From positions 22,937,501 to 23,001,500 of the forward strand of contig CM076140.1 in the NCBI GenBank assembly GCA_038025085.1: a stretch of DNA of 64,000 nt, in the 5' to 3' direction. Shown in pieces: positions 54,899-64,000 of this stretch. The position numbers and the translations under genes are program-made. The notes beneath the pieces are model-generated. The model was not told where the DNA came from, did not search any database, and saw nothing but the letters and a program-made list of their open reading frames with translations. This DNA is from Tetragonia tetragonoides (taxonomy: Eukaryota > Streptophyta > Magnoliopsida > Caryophyllales > Aizoaceae). Position 1 is the stretch's first letter. Each line of letters starts with the position of its first letter.

Positions 54899-57502
54899 TG
54901 TAACAACCCCGAATTTGCAACGATTTTCTTGGAGCTATCGACGTCGCTGTGCACGACTCGACACCGCTGAATCGTCCCAAACCCGGGGAATGCTACTGCA
55001 ACATTTAGCACTAAGGAATAAATGCTAAGCAAAAAGAAAAGCTAGGTACCAAAGGAAGCATCTAAACAAACTAAACATTAATATAAGAGTTGTCTAATGA
55101 GTGAACTTAAGTCCATTAAAGTATTATTACAACTTTGCCTTCAAGGGCACAAACCAAAAATCCCATAATCCAAAATAAATAATAAGTCTAGAGAACAAGC
55201 CTATAATCTCCAAAGTTATCCGTCCTCACTCAGCAACACCTGTACTTTGGTTTCCGTGACGGAAATAAGGTACAGAAGAAAAGAGAATAAACAAAAGAAA
55301 TCAAAAATTGGATAAACTGAATAAACGTCGTCCATGCCCAGTAAAAAAAAACTTTCGCAAACCTTACCTCGGTTTTAGAAGAATCATTGAAATTCATTTG
55401 CAAGCACAGGTAGTCATACAATCAAGCATACACATACTCAACATTCAATTACATGTAATTCTTGCTTTAGTGATCATTCGAATACAAACAGATAAACCAT
55501 CTTGATTAGAGTAATAAGAGAGCGAATAGAACAGCGATTACCCATACTGTTCATAGATAGATATTGACATGCCATGGACTTACTCTAGTGTATACTCACA
55601 CTATCTCTAACATAATAATCGATACGTAGAGAATTAAACAATGGGGAATGATCCGTCCCGAACACGCTACGAGGTGTCCATAATAGTAATTTGGGAATCA
55701 CGCATTCCTAAACTATATCAATTAGATAAGTCTTGATTGCTCGACTACTCCTAGGGATCCATTAGGAGTCTTATTCTCATTTACAATTCAATTCACATAC
55801 TTGCATTGATTGACCTAGTGGTATAACGAGAACACGACATACTACTTCATTTCATGCTCATGATAATGAATAATAATAATAACGAGGATAACGACATAAA
55901 TGCATGTTATCATAATCATGCTTCACATATGTCTAACAAAATTTCGGCAGCACTTCGGCAATAAAACATGATATCCAAAAATTACAGTTTCAACAAATAA
56001 TTCGTCCAAGTATAATAGATGCTCATTAGCATTCAATAATAACCCATTCCAAATAGCACGTATATTATATTATAATAATACTAGAAATTCAACATCGTCA
56101 TACATGCTCAATAATTAGCATATGAACTAATTAATTAACGAAACTTCATAAACTTGCCATACTCAATATAATTCATAATTACAGCGAAGATTATATTTCT
56201 TATTCTCATAATTAACGGCGATATCATTTAATCATGCTTCGCATATTAAATTCACAACAATAGCTCAATTAGCACATAACACATCAAAATAGTTTTGATG
56301 GGGCTTTGGAAAGAGGTAGGCACAATCTCTTACCTAATAAACGCTCACTACGCAGTAGGTAACCTTGAAAATCACAACCCGATCACGCTTGTCCGTATTT
56401 GGTCCTAATTAAAAATAATTAGCGAGACATAATCAGTAAAAACGAAAATCTAAACAGTAATAAAATATTTATCTAATATTTTATTTAAATTTATTGATTT
56501 ATTTCAATCAATCTAGGATTTCAAAAATCCGGATTCGGGCTCCAAACGAGTACAGAAAAATAAAAACAGTAATTGAAAAATACTGAAATCCGAAATTAAT
56601 TAAAACGAAATTATTAAACGAAACCCTAAGCGGTTTTTCGAGTCTAGGCCGTGATACACAAAGCATGGGGACTCAAGACCTAGCCCATCACCAAGACCAC
56701 CCACCACCGACCACCATGGTCGGCGGTGGCTCGCCGGAGCACCGGCGACAGAGGAGAGAGAAAGGACGAGAGATTGCGAGAGAGAGAGAGCTTGCGAGGG
56801 AGAAAGAGATAGACTGAGCGAGGAGGAAGGGGCGAGGCGGCCATGGAAACGCTGGCCACTCGCCGGCAACCACCCAGGCGCGTCCTGGTGGCGCGGTAGT
56901 GGCACGGTGGCGCTGCTCGCGAAAAAACAGAGAGGGAGAGAGAAACATAGTACGGGGAGAGAGAAGAAGGGGAAAGAGAGAGAAAGGGAGAGGGAGGAGA
57001 GAGAGGCTCACCAGCGGGTTCTCCGGCCACTGGCGGCGGCAGCAGGGGAGGGAGAGAGTGTGTGTGTGTGTGGTTGAGAGAGAGAGAGAAGAGAGAGAGT
57101 GCCGTGAGAGAGAGAAGAGAATTGTGAGGTTTTGGCTCTTTTTTTGTAAATTGATCAATTGGCCCATCTCTTACCTTATATAGGTCCCCGGTCAATGAAA
57201 GTCAAAACCTACTAGACTTGGGATTAATTTTCTTATTTAATTGCTAATTAAAAATAATTAAAACCATCTAAATGCTAATTAAAATAATATGAATAAGCCT
57301 TATTCATATACAAAACAATTTAATTAAATTCCTCAATTTTATAATTATAGATCACAAAATTTCCATAATAATAATTAATATTATTATGGCTTAATTTGAA
57401 TAAATTGAATCGTTATATAAATATACGATTTAAATCTCCGAAACTATTTATAAATGAATTATAAATCGATATTATAATTATAGAAAATATTGGGGTATCA
57501 CA
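54899..57502 (-). repeat. 5' LTR of chromovirus C
   Basis: 2,604 bp, TGTAACAACCCCG...GGGGTATCACA. A TATA box lies at about 57,174-57,182 on the minus strand (CCTATATAAGG). The GA/CT-rich stretch 56,700-57,120 produces long spurious frames. Confidence 0.95.
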
Positions 57503-58967
57503 GACAAGGCCTCCAAAATGGCTTGTCGGTGTTCGTAGGACGAGGCTAAGAGTTGCCAAATGGCGATATCAGCTTTGATTCTTTTGAGCTGTCCTGTGAT
57601 GGGAGACTCTTTGTCTTTGGCAGGAATTTCTTCAGCTTCTTCTTCAGCTGGAGGCGGAACCCTGTCATTATAGATGTTTGGCGGCCTATAATGACGACCA
57701 GAACGTGTCAAATGAGCCACGCCTATAGGAGATCTGGTTTGGACTTCCCATACGTCTTCCTCGTCGTTGTCCCATATCCCGGCGATCTCAAGTCCGAAGG
57801 CGTCTTCAACACTAATATGCAGCATGGCGCCTGAAGGGTTGCTGGAGTTGCTGGGTGCTTGTCCAGGTTTTGGTAAAGGTATGGTGCCATTTTCGATTCT
57901 GTCTTGGATGGCGTGCTTCAGAGCCCAACAATTATCGGTGTCATGCCCTTTTCCTTGGTGGTACTTGCAGTATTCGCCCTTTTTCCAGTTACGGCCCTTA
58001 ACAGATGGTGCTGGAGTTGGATAGATAGGCTGCAACAGATTATTTTTTATCATTCTTTCGAGAGCATGTGACAAGGTCATCCCGAGAGGGGTGAATTCTC
58101 TTGGTGGCTTTCTTTCAGCAAACGTGTTCACAACAGCTACCTCGTTAACCTGAACTCCAGAAGAGGCTCCAACAGTCGTTCTCTTGTCTCTCCCATAAGT
58201 GAAGGGCTTAGGGGTGACCTGGTCTTTGTTTTGTTGAGATCATCTTCAATGAGGATGCCGACGTCATAAAGACGCTGGTATGAGTCAATGGCTTGATATT
58301 GAAGATGGTTCTTATAGGCTGGTTGTAGGTTCTTAATGAAATGACTAATTTGTTCAGTTTCAGAAGGCCTTTCCACCATTTCAGCTATTTTAGACTTCCA
58401 TCGACGGAGGAATTTAGTGAATCCCTCGTTCTTCTCTTGAGTGGTGATTTCAAGCTCTCTCAAAGCGATGGGGAGCGTAGCATTATCCTTGTACCCAGCC
58501 AAGAAGATTGTGGTGAAATCGGACCAGGTAGGGTAGTTTTCCAAATCCAAAGTGTAGAACCATCGCCGGGCATGAGTATCAAGGGTTTGAGGAAAATGGT
58601 GGGCATAAAGTTTCTTGTTGATCCCTCTTAGAGCCATATTAGTGGTAAAGGATTTCAGATGATCCCGTGGGCTGTCGACTCCGGTGAAAGTAGGCACTTC
58701 GGGCATAGAGAATTTTGCCGGAAGTTTGCCTTTGCTTTTAGTGTCGAACTTTCCCACATTGGCACGGTAGTTGGAGATCAGGCCGCTACTCTTGAGCACA
58801 GAGTTGATCTTAGCCAGCATGGCACTCAGCCCTTCTTCCTCAGAGTCGGAATCGGAGGGGATTCTTGCTTCATCTTCTCTTTTCCATTCTATGTCTTCGA
58901 CCTTGAGTCATACCCTTTCTAGCTCACTCATGAGCTCATCCAGTCTCTTGTCAGTAGTCTTGGGCAT
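57503..58967 (-). pseudogene. gag of element A
   Basis: It starts MPKTTDKRLDELMSELERV and is stopped by TGA soon after (about 58,908), then continues in frame: GKLPAKFSMPEVPTFTGVDS, HFPQTLDTHARRWFYTLDLE, GFTKFLRRWKSKIAEMVERP. A frameshift near 58,140 leads into the knuckle segment: PPREFTPLGMTLSHALERMI, CKYHQGKGHDTDNC (Cx2Hx4Hx4C), and the pre-protease block IWQLLASSYEHRQAILEAL. The frame stops being its own at 57,507/57,503, where chromovirus C is inserted, and resumes at 27,787. Confidence 0.88.
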
Positions 58968-60222
58968 TGTGAAGTTAGGAGGGGTGAGAGGTGTGGAGAA
59001 AAAGGTACGTAGTGATGGCGAATATATTGATGGTGAGGCTGTTTGTGGTGTAGCTAAACGGGAATTTGGCTGTGTAGACGGTTGCAGACGAACTAGCATT
59101 GCCGAAGGCCGAGCCCAGCTTTTCTCAAGGTTTCCTTTCTTCTTCGTACCCCCTATCCTGAATAGGAAGCACGAAGCGCTTATTAACAAGAAAAAGACAT
59201 GAGACTCTCACCTAAGAAAAAAGAAGACCCGCACACGGAAAACATATTATCCTAAAAAAATAGATCCTTAAGCCTAAAGGCCCAAATATTTCCCTAATAT
59301 CAAAGGAAAATAAAGTCAATGAACGAAAATAGAAAAAGACGGACTACCCTATTTTTTTTATTTTCTAGACTCAAAGAAAATGGAAATGGGATAAAAATAA
59401 AATAAATAAAAAAAGAATTTCGGTCCTCATTTTTTTTTTTTCGCAAATCGGTTTTTCATCAGTTTTTTTTCGCCAATTTCGTTTGTTTTTTTTTTTTTTT
59501 TTTGCTTTTGTTTTTTTTTTTTACCGAATCTAGAATACATCAAAAAAAAAGAAATAAATAAATAGAAAAGGGAGAGGGGAAATTGGAACGACTGACTTTT
59601 TTTTTTGTTAAAAAGATCCTAAGAAATTGCTCATGACTTTTATAAAATACATCATTAGGAAAAAGACGAGTGTTCATTGAATTGAATTCTCGCACCATTT
59701 TTGGGTATTAGGAACTAGTTAAAAATAAAAGAAAAGACTCCTAGCTCGTAAGCACATGTTAGCACATAGTCACGATACTCATGCATTCAGGCAAGCATTA
59801 CAACGACATAGTTACAGGCAAACATGTGATCAGATGGGCATTACAACGACAAATGCACAACAAGCAAGCGAATGCACGAATGTGGGGTAGAGGCTTTTGG
59901 CTCCTGTGAGGTCACCACGACAAATTACAATTTCCGTTCGGGCGGATGGTCGACACATCAATTGTAATTCTTTTTCACCAACAAGAGTCGATGAGTCATG
60001 GGTGAGGAAGCATCGATTTGCACGATAGGATAACTGTATATTCCTTTAGATATACAGGTTGTCTACGACTTGCGACACAAACTTACTCGATGGTCGATAA
60101 GGGTCAAAAGATTGTGCCAAAGCACATGCAAATGATGCAATATGGAACATATTATTAAACATTTAAGCAAACTTGACTTTCGAGTCTCACCCTCTTAAAT
60201 AAATCCCCAGTGAAGTCGCCAC
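58968..60222 (-). other. Leader of element A with primer-binding site
   Basis: Next to the LTR the minus strand reads TGGCGACTTCACTGGGGA (about 60,203-60,220), the primer-binding site. The rest has homopolymer A and T runs (59,340-59,610) and no gene. Confidence 0.75.
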
Positions 60223-61019
60223 TGTAAGGACCCGGGATTTCTACGGTCACGAAGTGCGTCCTTATAGAAAATTTGTAAGCTGGGGGTTTAAATAACTTCA
60301 AGGAACTGTCGAATTAGAAAAGCTTTTGTAAAGACTTGAATTGAATAAAAACCATGAAAGAGGTCACAAATCTGCTATCGGTGTTTTATCGAAGGGACAA
60401 AATGGAAGGACAATCCGAAGGGACAACCCAATAGCGCGATAAGTGAACTGATCATGTTTTTAGAAAGACTCTCGCTCATATAGAACATATGAGTACCCAA
60501 GAATAATAGGTTCGGGGGCGAAAGTACGAGGAGGGAAGGTGTTACGCACCCAACTCGCCTGTATTATGATGGCCTCTATAAACTCAAGTTTGCTTAATAA
60601 TTAAAAGACATGATTCCCACACAAACCGGATAAACAACATAGACTTAGACTATTAATTGGTTCATCACAAGCATCACAACATTTATTATTGACCATTGTT
60701 TAGACATGCATTTGATTGATAAATTGAGCATTACAACGACTAGACATGCTTGGAAGGACAATATTTAAGAAGCAATAAAAGACGTTTACTAGCATGATAT
60801 CTACATTATGACTACTAGAAAATAAACAATTAGGCAATTAATTTAATTTGAGCCCTCAGGAGTTAGTACCTGAACTGTAGGCTATGTTTGACAAGAATAG
60901 TAAAGACAAGATCTCAAGAATAAATTTGGAAGAAAGAGGGGCAAGCTCAATGTTAATACTCCTGAGAATAGAGGTTGTCAACTGTAGACTGTGTGTTTTG
61001 AACTGAGGGAGAAGGGTTG

Positions 61020-61028
61020 TATTTATAG
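61020..61028 (-). promoter_or_regulatory. TATA box in LTR of A
   Basis: Minus strand CCTATAAATACAACCC, about 88 bp downstream of the array. Confidence 0.75.
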
Positions 61029-61115
61029 GCGCGGGAAGTAGGGCTGGATGGCTGAAGAGGAGCCCAAAATCGAATTTGGGCTGAAAAAATAGCCTGGCCT
61101 AGAAGCTTATCCAGC

Positions 61116-61179
61116 GCCGCTAGCGGCTCAAGTCAGCGCCGCTAGCGGCTTTGGATTTTATTCCAGAGCCGCTGACGGC
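61116..61179 (-). promoter_or_regulatory. Palindromic CCGCTAGCGG array in LTR of A
   Basis: GCCGCTAGCGGC at 61,116 and 61,138 and GCCGCTGACGGC at 61,168. Read in the direction of transcription the spacings are 30 then 22 bp, the same order as at 23,858-23,943 upstream of the antisense gene. Confidence 0.85.
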
Positions 61180-62214
61180 TGTCATATGCCAGCTGGATGT
61201 CGTCATTCATAATGACGACATCCAGTCTATTTTAATTTTCCGGAGGAATTTAGTGTTCTGAAAAATATGAAAAGACCGTTTTACCCTTGGGCGGTAAAAG
61301 ACGGTTCTACCCCTGATTCGCAACTTGGCGACCGGGAGTCGGAAAAAGTCGTGAGAGGTGTCGTTGGAAAGCTCTTGAACGGGGCTTTTGAATGGGACTG
61401 GAATAAAGGAGTGATCGAGGAAGAACCTGAGACCTTATCTTTCCTATTAAAGCAAAAATAGCGTTCAAGTTTATAAATTACTCCTTTCGTCATTGGGCTT
61501 TTGCAGAAAAATCTGAAGACGCTTTTTTGGCATCTACAGACGAGTACAGACGTATTGTGGTACTCTATTGTCGTCCTTTTAAGCCGTGGAGGTTTTAGAA
61601 GGGGGTGTGCACACTTAGACTTTTGTTGATCAGTATTTATAGTATGGAAATGTTGAAATCCCTTCTCCATTGGTGGAATTTTGTCTTGTCGTTCTTCCCT
61701 CTATACAAGATTGATGTGCGTGTGCTTGGTTTTGTGCTATGTGCGTATAAAATGAATTTAAACAAAATGTTTTGGAAAATCCTGGTAAGGGTTTGCAAAT
61801 GAATTTTACGGGGTAAAGTACAGTTACCAGCTTTTGCTGATTTTCTTCTTTGTTTTCCCTTGTTTCTCTTCTTATATATTTTACAGGTGAGTTTGATGAA
61901 TAAGCGTTGGAGTGAGGATGTTAGAAGGAAGAACTGTTTTTTTTAATCGAGAATATTGTTTAAACTTTTATTAGTTGGATTAGGATTTGGGAGTTACTAT
62001 TGTTATTATCTATTAAGCTTTAAGTTGGACTTTGTTTAGTTTTAGTTGGAAATTAATTATTAAGTTCTTAATTTTGGTATTATTTATTTTAGTTGTGGTT
62101 GGGCCTTGCATTTAATTTATTAAATGCGGCTTAGCACCTTGGGATTTCCGTTTATTTTCCGCTGCAATGTATTTATGAAAAACAAAATTAGGTCGGAAAT
62201 TTCGAGGTGTTACA

Positions 62215-62936
62215 AAAATGATTCCCACGTTTAATGTCATGGTTGTGTGTGATTTCGTTATGTACTTTACTTTTGTGTCAGCGCGTTGGGAAGGTTCTGC
62301 ACATGACACTCGTGATTTTCTTCATGCACTTAAAACTCCAGCACTCAAATTTCCTAAGCCGCCACAAGATACAATTTATTACTTTTCAATATGCTGCTAT
62401 TATTTATTTGCTTTACCAAAAAAGACAAAAGTTATTGTGACTATTTATTTGTCATAAAAGTCATTGTTTTAGATTTCTTTTTTTTTACAATTATTTAGGT
62501 AGGTACTATTTGGTTGATAAAGGCGATTCATATAGAAATGGTTTTTTGGTACCATATCCAAAATTGAGATATCATCAATCACAATTTTCAACTAAGGCTC
62601 CCCAAAATGCTTGAAAAGCTTTCAATCGGGCGCATTCCTCCCTCCGCAATTGCATTGAGAGATTTTTTGGAGTGCTAAAGCAAATAAAGATGGAAGATAT
62701 TGAGAATCATGCCTCAATTCAATATTGACACACAAATAAGGATAATAGTAGCGACATTTGCACTTCATAACTTTATTTGAATCAATTCATCTAGTGATCC
62801 CGTGTTTGAAGTGGTAAATCAAAATCCTAATTTTTTACCCTTCAATAAGCTCTCTAAAGGTACTGGCGCAAGTGGAGAATACATAGGACCAAGATCCCGT
62901 GAAATTAGAAATCTTCGTAATCTTATTGCGACATAA
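62215..62936 (+). pseudogene. Harbinger transposase, C-terminal half
   Basis: It opens with PTFNVMVVCDFVMYFTFVSA and WEGSAHDTRDFLHAL, the region of the second catalytic Asp in DDE_4 transposases. An intron-like gap (about 62,359-62,499; its donor reads AT instead of GT) leads to YYLVDKGDSYRNGFLVPYP, then AFNRAHSSLRNCIERFFG with the catalytic Glu. A frameshift follows, and the end (FALHNFI, GPRSREIRNLRNLIAT, stop at 62,934) is in another frame. The first Asp lies in a part that is missing. This fragment completes the N-terminal half at 19.05-19.58 kb. Confidence 0.85.
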
Positions 62937-63088
62937 TTGTGGAACGCGAGACGACGCAACTAGTTTATTACTCCATGTTATATTTGTTTGATTTGTTTTT
63001 TTGCCTAAATGTTAGGCAATAACAATTTAATGTTTATTGACTCCATGTTATACTTTTAAATTTCGCTTCCAAATTGTCCAATTTTTTC

Positions 63089-63090
<2 letters not shown>

Positions 63091-63159
<69 letters not shown>

Positions 63160-63254
63160 AAGAAGAAGAAGAAGAAGAAGAAGAAATAACACCACCACAC
63201 AACAACAACAACAACAACATTAACAACTTCATGCCCTTTTATGTCATTTTACAC

Positions 63255-63290
<36 letters not shown>

Positions 63291-63292
63291 TT
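63091..63292. repeat. Compound microsatellite (AAT)n(AAG)n(ACA)n
   Basis: (AAT)n at 63,091-63,131, (AAG)n to about 63,185, then two (ACA)n tracts. The block CTTCATGCCCTTTTATGTCA follows each ACA tract (at about 63,227 and 63,298), so the second part is a tandem duplication. Confidence 0.93.
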
Positions 63293-63515
63293 AATAACTT
63301 CATGCCCTTTTATGTCATTTTACATTAGTTAGCTACCCCAACAACTAACTTTACCGAACATTCAACCCAATAAACGGCTAACAGCTACATACCACTCAAA
63401 CAGCTAATAGGTAGCTAGTTCAACGACTAACCACTAGTAAAACAATTAAGATTACAGTTACAACTAACTATTGCCGAACAGACCCTTAACCTTTTGGTTG
63501 AGTTGGTTCCAACGT
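63293..63515. other. Possible right end of Harbinger element
   Basis: Repeats of AGCTA/GCTAAC words lead to a terminus-like GGGTCTGTTCGGCAATAG on the minus strand ending at 63,485, followed by TTA. No gene seen. Confidence 0.4.
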
Positions 63516-64000
63516 CACTACAACAAAAACGGTCAAAGATATCATTCAATTTTTGTTGCCTATGACAAAAAAACTGTTGCCATGATTTAAAGACAACAGT
63601 TTTGTGGCGTTGCAAATACCTCTGTTGCCTTTTCATAAGGTAACAGTTTTTGCAGAAAAGGCAACGGTTTCATAAGATTGGTCTACGACACATCTAAGGC
63701 AACGATCTCCTTTTGGCAACAGTCAAGAACTGTTACAACCTTTTTGACAACACAAAAACATCGTTGCCTTATCCTATGTAGGACAACAGTTTACGAATCT
63801 GTTGGCTTTTCTGGCTTCAAGTTATATCTGTTGCCAATAATGATAAGGCAACGATTATATATTGTTGCTTATGGAGACAACGACAAATTGTTGTTACACA
63901 TCTTGAGAAGCAATTGTTACCTATAACCTTCTAAAGCAACAACTAAAACCTATTACATATCTTCACAGCAACTATCAGCCATTGCAAAGTTACCAATGAT
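63516..64000. mobile_element. Terminal part of a CACTA (En/Spm) transposon
   Basis: It starts CACTACAACAAAAACGGTCA, the CACTA-type inverted terminus. The rest is packed with the sub-terminal word GGCAAC(G/A) in both orientations (for example 63,556, 63,624, 63,659, 63,699, 63,715, 63,766, 63,831, 63,846). Such clusters bind the element-encoded TnpA-like protein. The element continues past the window edge. The expected 3-bp target duplication cannot be checked. Confidence 0.88.

Larger units (their letters stand above)
27788..57502 (-). mobile_element. Tekay/Del-like chromovirus C, target duplication GACAA
   Basis: The LTRs lie at 54,899-57,502 (5' LTR, minus orientation) and 27,788-30,353 (3' LTR), each TGTAAC...TATCACA. 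The 5-bp duplication GACAA is at 27,783-27,787 and 57,503-57,507. The internal order on the minus strand is PBS, an extra 329-codon ORF, gag, protease, RT, RNase H, integrase and chromodomain-like tail. The integrase is interrupted by element B. Without B it is about 11.9 kb. C itself sits between the gag and protease of A. Confidence 0.95.
20470..62214 (-). mobile_element. Tat-like Ty3/gypsy element A (outer, 3' LTR lost)
   Basis: Reading on the minus strand: 5' LTR 62,214-60,223; primer-binding site and leader; gag 58,967-57,503; protease 27,787-27,450 (resuming after chromovirus C); a foreign-looking insert; integrase 26,690-25,500; then, on the opposite strand, a DUF7745-like gene (24,074-25,414) and a PMD gene (20,551-23,466). 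The reverse transcriptase and RNase H are absent, so A is non-autonomous. No second LTR is found at the left edge; the left boundary (somewhere in 20,379-20,520) appears to be a deletion breakpoint. Lineage is inferred from the gag knuckle type, the protease sequence DNGSAVNVCPLRTA and the antisense genes. Confidence 0.8.
60223..62214 (-). repeat. 5' LTR of element A (only LTR left)
   Basis: TGTAAGGACCCGGGATTT...GAGGTGTTACA, 1,992 bp, with TGTAA/TTACA ends. It holds a palindrome array (61,116-61,179) and a TATA box (61,020-61,028), both reading toward gag on the minus strand. No partner LTR is found at the left edge of the element. Harbinger transposase sequence follows immediately at 62,215. 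Confidence 0.8.
14401..63485 (+). mobile_element. PIF/Harbinger transposon split by nested insertions
   Basis: The pieces are collinear on the plus strand: the first part of the Myb/SANT-like ORF (to 14,630), its second part (18,362-18,843), the N-terminal half of the DDE_4-type transposase (19,053-19,575) and its C-terminal half (62,215-62,936). The gaps are filled by a LINE, a large Stowaway-like element and a 42-kb LTR nest. A terminus-like GGGTCTGTTCGGCAATAG (minus strand) ends at 63,485 and is followed by TTA, fitting a Harbinger right end. The matching left end was not found. Two ORFs in this order are the hallmark of autonomous PIF/Harbinger elements. Confidence 0.75.

Noticed and set aside
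63091..63292. CRISPR-like or structured direct repeats
   Set aside because: Simple microsatellites plus one tandem duplication, in a plant nuclear context.

Overview
The window reads as repeat-dense nuclear DNA of a flowering plant, most likely a eudicot. The evidence is plant-type Ty3/gypsy lineages (Tat-like and Tekay/Del-like chromovirus), plant mobile domain (PMD) genes with GT-AG introns, Stowaway, Tourist, hAT, MULE, CACTA and PIF/Harbinger DNA elements, tRNA-derived SINEs and long AT-rich microsatellites. The species cannot be settled from sequence alone. Nothing here looks bacterial, organellar or CRISPR-like.

Layout. Bases 1-5.3 kb hold a 1.2-kb MULE-like element with a 9-bp target duplication, a candidate solo LTR, a 32-bp tandem array and a hAT-type non-autonomous element with an 8-bp duplication. 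Bases 5.3-13.0 kb are free of LTR elements and carry SINEs, a Stowaway and a Tourist MITE. This is also where a possible small host gene lies (three minus-strand exons that join in phase). Bases 13.0-20.4 kb hold a 140-bp ATT microsatellite, a FAR1-like relic and the 5' half of a PIF/Harbinger transposon. That half is broken by a LINE (itself carrying a 0.9-kb Stowaway-like element) and by a second large Stowaway-like element.

Bases 20.4-62.2 kb are a nest of three LTR retrotransposons, all with gag-pol on the minus strand. Tat-like element A (about 20.47-62,214) sits in the Harbinger transposase gene. A is split by chromovirus C (27,788-57,502, target duplication GACAA). C is split in its integrase by Tat-like element B (30,982-48,790, two 1,592-bp LTRs, target duplication CGAGG). 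Beyond 62.2 kb the 3' half of the Harbinger transposase resumes, followed by microsatellites and the first ~485 bp of a CACTA transposon that runs off the window.

How the parts relate. Both Tat-like elements carry two extra genes on the strand opposite to gag-pol, between pol and the 3' LTR: a PMD gene and a second gene resembling the plant family annotated as DUF7745. The most striking signal is a set of GC-rich arrays of AGCGG/CCGCT half-sites, mostly repeating every 20-22 bp. They lie a short distance upstream of the TATA box of the LTR promoters and of the antisense gene promoters, in both elements. I read this as a shared regulatory module that could couple the retrotransposon promoter to its antisense genes; that function is inference. 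Most coding regions here carry frameshifts or stops, so the window is largely a fossil record.
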